A DNA stretch of 64,000 bases from Virgibacillus phasianinus (GTDB lineage: Bacteria > Bacillota > Bacilli > Bacillales > Amphibacillaceae). Numbering within the stretch: the stretch's first letter is position 1; each line of letters begins with the position of its first letter. The stretch covers positions 2,046,001-2,110,000 of the forward strand of contig NZ_CP022315.1 in assembly GCF_002216775.1 (NCBI RefSeq), given 5' to 3'. The position numbers were made by a program, and so were the translations under genes. A model generated the notes under the pieces. It was not told where the DNA came from and ran no database searches. It worked only from the letters and a program-made list of their open reading frames with translations. Below are positions 52,325 through 61,037 of the stretch, piece by piece.

Positions 52325-53242
52325 ATGGCGAAAGTAGTAATTGTCGGAAGTTATGTAGTGGATTTGATGAGCCGCACGCCGCATATGCCAAAGGCTGGGG
52401 AAACCGTTTTGGGTGGACCTTTTTCAATGGGACCCGGCGGGAAAGGGAGCAATCAGGCCGTTTCCGCTGCAAGGCAGGGTGCTGATGTGACGATGGTGAC
52501 AAAGGTAGGAAACGACAGCTTTGGTGATGATGCGATGGCCAATTTTAAAAAAGAGGGAATCGATAAAACTCATGTAACGCGCCATACGAACGCAGCGACA
52601 GGTACTGCGCTCATTGCGGTGGATGATCGGGGAGAGAATATGATTATCGTTTCACCTGGGGCTTGCGGACAAATTACAAAAGAAGATGTACTGGCTGCTG
52701 AACAAGCTTTTCAGGAGGCTGATATTGTCCTTGTACAGCTCGAAACAGCGATGGAAGCCGTCGAGCAAGCCATTACGTTGGCAAAAAAATATGCGAAACC
52801 AATTGTCTTGAATCCTGCACCATTTCAGGAAACGAGTGACCGCCTGCTTGCTGATATTACATATGTAACACCGAATGAAACAGAGGCAAGCTTAATGACC
52901 GGGATAGAGGTAACTGATCAACAAACAGCACAAGCAGCTGCGCAAAAGTTAATCGAGAAAGGTATTGATACGGTTATTATTACACTTGGAAAACAAGGGT
53001 GCTTTGTATATGACGGTACAGATGAGGGATGGATTGCTAGCGGATTTGATGTTGACGTTGCCGACACAACGGGAGCAGGTGATGCGTTTAACGGGGCATT
53101 CGCGACTTTCCTTGCGAGTGGTATAAAGCTAGAGGAAGCGGTGGTACGAGCAAACGCTGTGGCAGCATTATCCGTAACCAAGGCTGGGACGGCAAAATCA
53201 ATGCCGTATAAACATGAGGTTGATACGTTTATATCAGGATAA
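52325..53242 (+). CDS. rbsK: Ribokinase (PfkB family)
   Basis: A 305-residue sugar kinase. The N-terminal PfkB signature is MGPGGKGSNQAVSAARQGADV and the C-terminal one DTTGAGDAFNGAFA with the catalytic Asp; VVIVGSYVVDL opens the domain. ATG at 52325 follows AAAAAAGGGGGATAATC; a frame extending upstream to 52181 lacks a ribosome site and overlaps the short-repeat tract. It phosphorylates ribose at O5. No rbs transport genes or lacI regulator are adjacent, so it is a stand-alone kinase or serves deoxyribose or other pentoses. Confidence 0.9.
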   Translation: MAKVVIVGSYVVDLMSRTPHMPKAGETVLGGPFSMGPGGKGSNQAVSAARQGADVTMVTKVGNDSFGDDAMANFKKEGIDKTHVTRHTNAATGTALIAVDDRGENMIIVSPGACGQITKEDVLAAEQAFQEADIVLVQLETAMEAVEQAITLAKKYAKPIVLNPAPFQETSDRLLADITYVTPNETEASLMTGIEVTDQQTAQAAAQKLIEKGIDTVIITLGKQGCFVYDGTDEGWIASGFDVDVADTTGAGDAFNGAFATFLASGIKLEEAVVRANAVAALSVTKAGTAKSMPYKHEVDTFISG

Positions 53243-53243
53243 T

Positions 53244-54163
53244 GGAAGAAGAGGCTGGGAAAAACTAAAATGTCCAACTCAAAAAACGAACGATCAAGGG
53301 GTAGGAAGTTTAGAATGTTTCTTTCCAACAATCGGATCTTAATAAGCAGTTGACATAAACTACTATCATGTTCGGTGCCCTGTCACCGCTGCGGAAAAAC
53401 ACTGCGCTTTCCGTGGGCAGCTGATGAGTCTCCCGAGCTTACGCTAAGGCCACTGAAAAAGTGGTGGATTTTACAAATTTAGCTTTTCACCTTTACCTAG
53501 CATCTTGAATATACGGAGACTCCTGCGGGAAGTGAGAGATCGGCGAGACCCCGGAGGACGGCAGTCCGAGGAGACTCGGCACTCGCCCGTGGAAAGCGCA
53601 GTATATTCAAGATGCGATGATAGATCCACCTATTTTGTACTACATTTTACCTTTTTCAGTGGCCTCCTTACGCTCTCCGGGGTCTCATCTAGGCTTCTGC
53701 TCCCACAGGACAAGGAATGCTTCCCCGAATAAGCATCGCACGAAGAAAAAGCGCTTTTCTTTTTCGAGGAGTCTCCGTGTTTTTCCTCCGCTAATATGTC
53801 ATTAGACAAAACAGTATTATATAGCAAGTCCACTATTACGTGGTGTCTTACGCTCCGGACCGTTGACTCCTGCTTAGAACAGCGCGAGCTGAAGACCCCG
53901 CAGAGTGGTTAAATAATGAAGGCTGACTAAAACCGCCCTTTGCGGGCAACGTCGGCATACCCCTTGCCGGGGCAAGGAGGCTGAAGCCGTGCCCTAAGGT
54001 GCGCAACGGTCCGCAGCGGAAAACAATCTAGCGCATACTTTTTAGCTTTAGTTTACAAAAACAGACAAAAAAATCCGAACTACTTCAAATTCTAATCAAA
54101 GAATTGAATCATAGTTCGGATTTCTCTCTGGCTAAAACACTTTTGTCCCAGCCTCTTCTTAGT
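53244..54163. repeat. Composite repeat island with outer inverted ends
   Basis: Between rbsK and the TusA-like gene there is 1 kb without a gene. AAGAAGAGGCTGGGAAAAA (53246-53264) and its inverted partner TTTTGTCCCAGCCTCTTCTT (54141-54160) bound it. Inside are a MITE copy, pieces of another GC-rich palindromic repeat (around 53390-53437 and 53675-53800), a segment with CGCCCTTTGCGGGC at about 53936-53949, and a hairpin AATCCGAACT/AGTTCGGATT near 54070-54123. It looks like a decayed element that collected insertions. Confidence 0.7.
53446..53666. mobile_element. MITE-like 221-bp element, copy 2 (inverted relative to copy 1)
   Basis: Begins AAGGCCACTGAAAAAG and ends CTTTTTCAGTGGCCTC, with CTTGAATATAC and GTATATTCAAG inside. 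Exact 8-bp direct repeats CTTACGCT flank it (53438-53445 and 53667-53674). It is the opposite orientation of the copy at 16057-16276 and has no gene. It inserted into an older GC-rich repeat, whose halves continue on each side. Confidence 0.9.
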
Positions 54164-54262
54164 TAGTTCTGCTGGTAGTTTTGCCAAATTTTAAATCTCT
54201 GCCAGATTTTGAGATCTGTCTCCCGAGTGGGGGTTAGCACTTCCACCCAGCTCACGCATCCG

Positions 54263-54490
54263 CTACGCTATTACATAAAACAAATATTCCTGCCCGTTTT
54301 TAACTGGATCTTTGGCAAATTGATAGCCGTGTTTTAGTACTTCTTCTGGTACGTTCCGGAATGAAGATGGACAGTCTGTGATAACTTGAAGAATTTGTTG
54401 TTTTTCCATGCCTTCCAAGGCTTCCAATGTATAAATGACTGGATAGGGACAAGATTCTCCCCGTAAATCCAAGGTGAAATCAACTGACAT
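54263..54490 (-). CDS. TusA-family sulfur carrier protein (YeeD-like)
   Basis: A 75-residue TusA-like protein. The conserved motif is RGESCPYPV, with the sulfur-carrying cysteine of CPxP at residue 13. ATG at 54490 is preferred, with GAAAGGAGAACAAAAAC in front; a longer frame starts inside the transporter gene. The start overlaps the end of a YeeE/YedE gene by 11 bases. TusA-like YeeD proteins partner TsuA/YeeE thiosulfate importers, so it likely accepts or processes sulfur from imported thiosulfate. Confidence 0.9.
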   Translation of the reverse strand: MSVDFTLDLRGESCPYPVIYTLEALEGMEKQQILQVITDCPSSFRNVPEEVLKHGYQFAKDPVKNGQEYLFYVIA

Positions 54491-55685
54491 GTTTTTGTTC
54501 TCCTTTCTTGAATCCAACGCCAAACCGGTAATTCTTTTGCCAGTAGACGGTAATCAAGTAACAGACACCAAGCATAATTAGTGTTGCTATGATTGCGCCT
54601 GCAGGGCCGATTGCAGAAATGAGATTAATCGGCTTGCCGCTTGCAACGAGCAGATTATATACACCAAGGTGATCCCAAGCATATGCAAGTACGGTTGCAC
54701 CAATAATGTTACCAGCAAATACAGTCAGATAAAGAATCTGTCCTTCCATCAGCCGGTACATCATGCCTGTTTCACAGCTGCTGGCCAGAACAATCCCAAG
54801 CCCAAACAGAAATCCGCCAACAAGTGTGCTTGGGGCAACGATTTGTGTGATAGGCTCCATTCCATAGATGATAATGACAAGCAACGTAAGTACGGAGCTG
54901 ATTGCCATCCCCCAGATAATCGCCTTTGCCATAACGCCACGACCGCTAATCCACAAATCCCGGAATGCAGAGGTGAAGCAAATTTGCCCGCGTTCTATTA
55001 ATATACCAAAAAAGGCACCGAATAATGATGCAATACCGAGCATATTTTTGCCGGTTAAAAAGAAATATATAATCAGGCCAGCATATGCAAGCGTGATGAT
55101 TGCACCAACATAGGGTTGAATCTTGCGGCTTGCATTTTTAGAGGGATTTGCATTTCCCTTTAATAGCGTCGGCTTACCCTTCCACCACCTGGTTTTAACA
55201 ATTTTGGTTCCAAGCAAGGTGCCAATCCCGGTGCCTATGATAAAAATCCAAGAGTGAAAAGAAAATTGTGGGACGCCAGTGAAAAATGCAGCAAGGTTGC
55301 AGCCCAATGCAAGCCGAGCGCCGAATCCAGCAATAATGCCACCAACTAACCCCTGTACTAGCCGCCGTTTCTGCCTGGGGATGCGGATTTTGAAGTTATT
55401 GCTGAAAAGAACCATCATTAAAGCGCCAATGAACATGCCCCAGACAATCCAGCCGCTGGGACGTGCGAAGGTTGTTCCTTTCATATGTACGAGATCAAAA
55501 TATGTCCAGCCTGATATGTCGACACCGAAAAGCTGGAGTATATTTCCCCCTAAAAGGGTGAACTCGCCTGTTACCGCCCAAACTGAGCCGGTAAGTCCAA
55601 AATAAATAGCTGAAAGAACCCCTGCTAGAATAATAGCAACATAAGGATTCCAGTAATGATTAAATATGTTACTGAATAATTTCAT
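54480..55685 (-). CDS. YeeE/YedE family sulfur (thiosulfate) transporter
   Basis: A 401-residue membrane protein of the YeeE/YedE (Sulf_transp) family with two symmetric halves. Cysteine sites expected from TsuA are seen: LALGCNLAAFF (half 1), ERGQICFTSAFRD and SSCETGMMYR. About 10 hydrophobic segments are visible. ATG is at 55685. It is co-translated with the TusA-like gene. A second related gene lies upstream but is frame-disrupted. By family, thiosulfate or a similar sulfur species is imported without ATP. Confidence 0.9.
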   Translation of the reverse strand: MKLFSNIFNHYWNPYVAIILAGVLSAIYFGLTGSVWAVTGEFTLLGGNILQLFGVDISGWTYFDLVHMKGTTFARPSGWIVWGMFIGALMMVLFSNNFKIRIPRQKRRLVQGLVGGIIAGFGARLALGCNLAAFFTGVPQFSFHSWIFIIGTGIGTLLGTKIVKTRWWKGKPTLLKGNANPSKNASRKIQPYVGAIITLAYAGLIIYFFLTGKNMLGIASLFGAFFGILIERGQICFTSAFRDLWISGRGVMAKAIIWGMAISSVLTLLVIIIYGMEPITQIVAPSTLVGGFLFGLGIVLASSCETGMMYRLMEGQILYLTVFAGNIIGATVLAYAWDHLGVYNLLVASGKPINLISAIGPAGAIIATLIMLGVCYLITVYWQKNYRFGVGFKKGEQKHVS

Positions 55686-55796
55686 CGTCTAACCCCTTAA
55701 CTATATAAAAGTACCTTATAATTCTACCGCTTATTTGATTTCCTGTCATCCTGAGCATAAAAATCGGACAGTACCAGTGGCACCGCCCGAATGTTT

Positions 55797-57040
55797 TTAA
55801 CAGAATGAATCCTTTGATTTTGGAACGGACATGCCAAATAATGGACGTAAATATAAAGCAACCAATGTCCCGGCAAGTGCCATAATCATCCATACCCAGC
55901 CATGGATACTGAAAGATGCGATGCCGCCGAAGTAGGCACCAATGTTACATCCGAAGGCAATCCTTGAACCGTAACCCATCATAATGCCGCCGATTATTGC
56001 GGCCGATGCACGCTTCAATCCGACCTTCTTTAACGCGAATACCCCGCCAGCAGTTGAGGCAAGAAAAGCACCTAGGATAACGCCGAAGTCTAGTACACTA
56101 GTTGAATGCATCAGAACAGATTGGTCCAACGCAGCAGCGCGCTCACCGGACCAATAAACCCAACTAGTCACATCAATTCCAAAGAACATCGCTACCTTTG
56201 ATCCCCATAATGCAAACGCCGAAGTTACACCCCACGGAGTTCCACGGACAAGTAATGTTAATGCATTAAACACTGCAAGCAAAATAGCTGCTACCCATAA
56301 AGGCCAGGAGCCCCGAAGAATTCGGATCCAGCCTTTGCCGCTTGGCAGTGGTTTAATGGCGGGGGATTTTTTTTCTTCCTAATATAATAGGTTGCTCCAA
56401 AGATTGCGGCAAAAATAACCATCTGCACCGCCCAGGCACCGAAATAGCCTAAACTAGTATCTGTTGCCAGTGAAATCGCCCCAAATGATGGTGTTTCATT
56501 AACCCAGAAGTTCCAGTGCCAGGCACCTAAAACAGAGCCAATAATAAAGGCGAACAGGGTGATGAACATTGCAGAACGACCGCCACCAACAGCATAAAGC
56601 GTCCCTGACGCACACCCGCCGCCAAGCTGCATGCCAATCCCAAAAATAAAGGCACCGACAACAACACTTGTGCCAACAGGGGATACATACCCGGCTGGAT
56701 TGTTGCCAAAAAATCCCAGTCCCATTGATAGAATGGGGGCGAAAAGTGTACAAACCACAGCAAACATAATCATATGGGCCCGCATCGCCTCGCCGTTACC
56801 AACAGAGAGCAGCCGCCTGAACGCGGAAGTAAACCCGAACCGGGCATGAAATAGTGTGTAGCCAAGCAGCAGTCCCACCCACATGGTAGCTGTTTTTTCA
56901 AAATCGGCTTCATCAAAAATTGCGATGCTTAACAATACGGCTATAATTAATCCGATTGTAGTCATCATATATTGTGATGATGGCAGTAAAGGGTGCTGCA
57001 ATGCTTTTGTTTGTTTCATTGTCTTTTCTGGGATAGCCAC
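55797..57040 (-). pseudogene. YeeE/YedE family transporter gene with a single-base frameshift
   Basis: Two frames read leftward carry the N-terminal part (from 57040, FGFTSAFRRLLSVG, QLGGGCASGTLYAVGGGRS) and the C-terminal part (NALTLLVRGTPWGVTSAFALWG, RIAFGCNIGAYFGGI). They join at a run of eight A on the coding strand (plus T8 at 56367-56374): with nine A the frame would continue as KKKKSPAIKPLPSGKGW and give one protein of about 414 residues. GTG 57040 follows AAAAGGAGTG and is the likely start. So it is a recent frameshift, polymerase slippage, or sequencing error. All key cysteines remain. It would be the first gene of the sulfur operon. Confidence 0.82.
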
Positions 57041-57069
57041 CCCAATCACTCCTTTTCCTATAATTTTAC

Positions 57070-57082
57070 TCGGAATTATAAT
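57070..57082. promoter_or_regulatory. Shared sulfur-gene motif TCGGAATTATAAT
   Basis: TCGGAATTATAAT, identical to 49462-49474 upstream of the SsuABC-like operon, is 30-42 bases upstream of the frame-disrupted YeeE gene. On the gene's own strand it contains TATAAT, so it may also be the -10 box. Confidence 0.5.
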
Positions 57083-57242
57083 TACAGTAATACTTTAATA
57101 CAGAGAAGCGGAAATGTAAATCCTTTTAGCTTTTTGCAAGGTTAGAATTTTGTTAAAAGGTGTTTGTTCATTTTGATATAAATCTTCTAAAACTAGTGGT
57201 AAGCTAATCTAATATGTTCACTATATTTTGGAGGTTTTACAA

Positions 57243-58094
57243 ATGAAATTAATTGCTATTGACATGGACGGGACATTGCTTTCTGCAGATTGTACAATCA
57301 GTGAAGCCAACCGGGAAGCAATCCTTGAAGCGCAAAAGCACGGAGATATTGTTGCTATTTCAACAGGACGTTCCCTGCACGACGCCAAACATATTTTGCA
57401 TGATGCTGGGTTGCAATGCCCAATAATGACAGGGAATGGCGGGTTATCATTCGAGTCCGGTGAGATTATTCAACATCATGTGCTGCCTGCTGAAGTTTTG
57501 GCGGAAATGATGGATTTACTGGAGGAACGCGGATTATATTATGAAATCTACACGAATGCTGGAGTTTTAATTCAAAGTGATGGAAGTGAACGATTGAATA
57601 AAGAAATAAAGCAAGCTGTTGATTTGGATTTGAAAAACACAGAAAATGTTATTGATATTCAATCGAAACAGTATGGTTTAATAGATGTTCCTGATTACCG
57701 GGAAATAGACTTTACTGATAAAGGTGTTTATAAATTGTTCGTTCTTTCTTTTGATCAGGAAAAATTGAAAAAACTGCGGGAAACGTTAATTGACAGGGAA
57801 GATATCTCGATTACCTCTTCCGGGGCAGAAAAGTTTGAAATTGGATACGCCGAAGCGAGCAAAGGGAATGCACTGCTATTCATGGCAAACCATTTTGGAA
57901 TACCACAGAAAGATACGGTTGCTATGGGCGATAATCTGAACGACCTTTCCATGTTCGAAACCGCTGGCATGTCGATTGCGATGGGAAACGCCGAAACGGT
58001 TGTTAAAGAACAAGCTACTTATGTTACTAAAGACCATAATGCTAATGGGGTAGCTTATGCTTTGAAGGAATATGCGCTTGGTGTTAAGAATTAG
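57243..58094 (+). CDS. Cof-type HAD-superfamily hydrolase
   Basis: A 283-residue HAD phosphatase of the Cof/YkrA type. Motif I is AIDMDGTLL (nucleophile D8), motif II is AISTGRS, and motif III/IV is KGNALLFMANHFG with AMGDNLNDLSMFETAG. The C2 cap sits in the middle. ATG at 57243 follows TTGGAGGTTTTACAA. It probably dephosphorylates small sugar phosphates or flavin/PLP-type cofactors. There are no operon partners; a convergent hairpin follows. Confidence 0.9.
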   Translation: MKLIAIDMDGTLLSADCTISEANREAILEAQKHGDIVAISTGRSLHDAKHILHDAGLQCPIMTGNGGLSFESGEIIQHHVLPAEVLAEMMDLLEERGLYYEIYTNAGVLIQSDGSERLNKEIKQAVDLDLKNTENVIDIQSKQYGLIDVPDYREIDFTDKGVYKLFVLSFDQEKLKKLRETLIDREDISITSSGAEKFEIGYAEASKGNALLFMANHFGIPQKDTVAMGDNLNDLSMFETAGMSIAMGNAETVVKEQATYVTKDHNANGVAYALKEYALGVKN

Positions 58095-58126
58095 ATTTAT
58101 TGCGGACGTGTAACTCTGGTGAATTA

Positions 58127-58154
58127 AAAGCGACCACCAGTAGGCAGTCGCTTT
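58127..58154. terminator. Hairpin between convergent HAD hydrolase and actP
   Basis: AAAGCGAC (58127-58134) pairs with GTCGCTTT (58147-58154). Both strands end with T-rich or A-rich edges, so it can act for both genes. Confidence 0.6.
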
Positions 58155-58162
58155 GATTAGAC

Positions 58163-59700
58163 TTAGATATCCGTTTCCCGATAGCCGGTATTTGCTTTTA
58201 CTTTTACTTCAGCATATCGTCTGCTATTTGTTTCTTTTGAAAATAACGTTCCAAGGTAACCGCCAAGGAAACCTAATGGAACAGAAACCAATGCGGGATT
58301 CGATAATGGAAATAGTGGTTCTCCGGTAAATAATGCTGCACCTTCAACTGGCGAAAACACACTTGGGCTGATGGACACAAGAATTAATGCTGAGAATAAT
58401 CCAGTTAACATAGCTGTTACGGCGCCGGTTGTATTGAACTTTTTCCAATATACAGTGTAAAGGATAACTGGTAAATTGGCACTTGCCGCAATACAAAATG
58501 CTAGCGACACAAGGAATGCAACATTTAGGTATTGTGCAAATAATGCCAGTATAATTGCGAGCACTGATACTGCTAGAGAGGCATATCGAGCTGCCAGCAT
58601 TTGTTGTTTGTCAGTTGCCTTTCCTTTTTTAAGGATTTGTCCGTATAGGTCATGCGCAAATGCTGACGCACCTGATAAAACAAGTCCTGCAACAACTGCC
58701 AGGATGGTAGCAAATGCAACTGCTGAAATGAACGCAAATAAAATTTCTCCGCCAATTGCTTGTGCAAGCAATGGGGCTGCCATGTTACCGCCTGGATTTG
58801 CTGCAAGGATGTTTGATTCACCTACGAATGCTGCTGCCCCAAATCCCAGGAATAATGTCAACACGTAAAAGATACCGATTACCCATGTGGCGGTAATAAC
58901 AGAACTTCTTGCCGATTTAGCATCCTTAACGGTGAAAAAGCGCATAAGTATATGTGGTAAACCAGCCGTTCCAAGTACCAATGCGATCATCAACGAAATG
59001 GTACCAAGTGGCTCAGTATACTTTAAACCTGGTTTTAAATAATCCGCACCATGACTAGTAACCGATTTTACTTCGTTGAACATGTAGCCAATATCGAAGT
59101 TGAAATTTAACAAAACAAGGAATGAAATGATAATCATTCCGGCCATTAGTAGGATTGCTTTTACAATTTGCACCCAGCTGGTAGCTATCATGCCGCCAAA
59201 TAACACGTAAATAGTCATCATAACACCAACAATTAATACGGCTATCCAATAAGGGATGTCAAATAATAGCTGAATCAAAGCTCCGGCCCCAACAAGCTGG
59301 GCAATCATGTAAAAAAGAACGATGGTTATCGTGTTAAGAGCGGCTGCTCCTCGTACCTTCGTGGCATCGAACCGAGACTTAAGCATATCAGCTAGTGTAT
59401 ATTTTCCAAGGTTTCTTAATGGTTCTGCCACTAAAAATAACACGACAAGGTAAGCAATTAGAAAGCCAATGCTGTAAAAGAATCCGTCAAACCCATAAAG
59501 TGCAATAGCGCCGGCAATCCCGAGAAATGAAGCGGCTGACAAATAGTCTCCAGCTATCGCAATCCCATTTTGCCAACCCTTTAATCCCCGCCGGCTGTAT
59601 AAAAGTCACCGGTTGTCTGGGTATGCTTGGCGGCAAAATACGTGATAACAAGTGTTAGGATGACAATAGCGAGGAATAAGACGACTACCGTTGTATTCAT
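58163..59700 (-). pseudogene. actP: ActP-type cation/acetate symporter gene with a single-base frameshift
   Basis: An SSS-family symporter read from ATG 59700 (TAATG overlap with the DUF485 stop): an N-terminal part ends FAAKHTQTTGDFYTAGG, then the frame breaks at a run of four G on the coding strand (plus CCCC at 59586-59589). With one more G it continues as LKGWQNGIAIAGDYLSAASFLGIAG and gives about 512 residues. The remaining part from residue about 54 on has all conserved helices (GGMIATSWVQIVK, FLTVKDAKSARSSVI). A DUF485 gene directly upstream is the normal partner of ActP. So the gene is either recently broken or the base call is wrong. Confidence 0.82.
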
Positions 59701-60053
59701 TAGCTTTTTCCTCCCTTGTCAAGCTGTTCTTTAATGATTTCGTCTGCCTGCTTATCAAAGGATGCAGCTTTTTTTACATAAAGCGTACATAAGACCCATG
59801 TCATAATAAATTGCGAAAATGCAAACAACCATACCCACGAAATATCGCCAATCACCGGTGTGTTTAAGAAGGTTGTATAGGAAGTTAAAATAGGAAGTAA
59901 AAAATAAAAGACAAGAAAAAATATAGTTAACGGTACGATAAACTTTCTTCTGTCGCTCATTAACTTTTTAAACGTTGAGCTTTGTTCCACTTTTACATAA
60001 TCAATCGGTTCGTTTGCTTGATCACTTATCCTGTCAGTGCTTAAATTACTCAT
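59700..60053 (-). CDS. DUF485 membrane protein, partner of ActP
   Basis: A 117-residue protein with two transmembrane helices (about residues 40-58 and 72-92) and the family's KKLMSDRRKFIVPLTIFFLVFY entry. ATG at 60053 follows AGGGGGGGTTTC. It overlaps the actP start by one base. DUF485 proteins are always close to acetate/monocarboxylate symporters and may aid assembly. A cre site lies about 95 bases upstream. Confidence 0.88.
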   Translation of the reverse strand: MSNLSTDRISDQANEPIDYVKVEQSSTFKKLMSDRRKFIVPLTIFFLVFYFLLPILTSYTTFLNTPVIGDISWVWLFAFSQFIMTWVLCTLYVKKAASFDKQADEIIKEQLDKGGKS

Positions 60054-60144
60054 GAAACCCCCCCTGTTTCTTTTGTAGCGAAAGCTCCAGTAATTACTGA
60101 AAGCTTCGCGTATTCCCTTAACTAAACCTATGTCACCACCTCAC

Positions 60145-60159
60145 TTGAAAGCGCTTACT
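60145..60159. promoter_or_regulatory. cre site upstream of DUF485-actP
   Basis: TTGAAAGCGCTTACT matches the CcpA cre consensus WTGNAANCGNWNNCW at all 15 positions. Located about 95 bases before the DUF485 gene, so carbon catabolite control of acetate-type uptake is expected. Confidence 0.72.
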
Positions 60160-60251
60160 ACACAGTATAAGTTATTAGGTGCAACTTAATGGTAATTTCG
60201 GGCCAATGGTCGATATCGATGTTTGAATAGTTATAATTTAATGATTAGTGG

Positions 60252-61007
60252 TCAAGTATTAAAGTGGTTGAAAAGTATTTTTCGTGCTGATCGGCTGACT
60301 GGTATTGTTGTATGATGCTTATCCTGCAGTGTTATGTTACATGTACCATTAAACCAGGGTGTGATTTCCCGTATATAATTTAAATTGACCAAATAACTTC
60401 GATGTGTACGAAAAAAAGCAAGGCCATGCAATTTATCCTCTAGCTCTTGCAATGTCATGCGACTTTCAATAACTTCATCTTTTGTATGAATTTCCAGCAT
60501 ACGTTTAGAAGGAACTGCATAATAAATGGAATTCGGAGATAAAACAGCCATCCGGTCCCCATCATCGACCAGTAACTTTACCGCATGAGCCTGTGTTTGC
60601 CTGGACTGCTGATTATCTTTTCCATCCATCTGGGTCAGTTGCTTACGAACACGGTTCATTGTCTTCTGAAAACGAGTGTCATCGTAGGGTTTTAATAGAT
60701 AATCGGTTGCATCAATTTCAAATGCATCAATGGCATATTCGTCATATGCCGTAGTAAATACAAATAATGGGGATTGATTGTAGGTCAGTTCTGTAATCCG
60801 TCTGGCAGCTTCAACACCAGGCATTCCCGGCATTTGGACATCAAGAAAAATAACATCAGGCTCATGCGCAAGATACAGCTCAATTAATTGTTCTCCGGTT
60901 TCTGCACTTGGGCAAGTAGTGACATCCTGTTCGCGTTTCAACAGGTAGATTAATTCTTCTCGTGCCAATTGTTCATCCTCAGCAATCATGGCATGAATAC
61001 TTTTCAT
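60252..61007 (-). CDS. LytTR-family response regulator
   Basis: A 251-residue response regulator with an N-terminal receiver (HAMIAEDEQLAREEL; phospho-acceptor D56 in VIFLDVQMPG; KPYDDTRFQKT with the conserved Lys) and a C-terminal LytTR DNA-binding domain (AVPSKRMLEIHTKDEVIES, FFRTHRSYLVNLNYIREI). ATG at 61007 is chosen for GGGAGTGTTTGTTA before it. It is the partner of the LytS-like kinase 30 bases upstream. LytTR proteins usually bind direct repeats; none was assigned. Confidence 0.92.
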   Translation of the reverse strand: MKSIHAMIAEDEQLAREELIYLLKREQDVTTCPSAETGEQLIELYLAHEPDVIFLDVQMPGMPGVEAARRITELTYNQSPLFVFTTAYDEYAIDAFEIDATDYLLKPYDDTRFQKTMNRVRKQLTQMDGKDNQQSRQTQAHAVKLLVDDGDRMAVLSPNSIYYAVPSKRMLEIHTKDEVIESRMTLQELEDKLHGLAFFRTHRSYLVNLNYIREITPWFNGTCNITLQDKHHTTIPVSRSARKILFNHFNT

Positions 61008-61037
61008 TAACAAACACTCCCTTGTAACGTAGCCACA

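Noticed and set aside
53505-53833. Small open frames in the repeat island
   Set aside because: They lie in the MITE and palindromic repeats; no codon bias, no ribosome site, no known domain.
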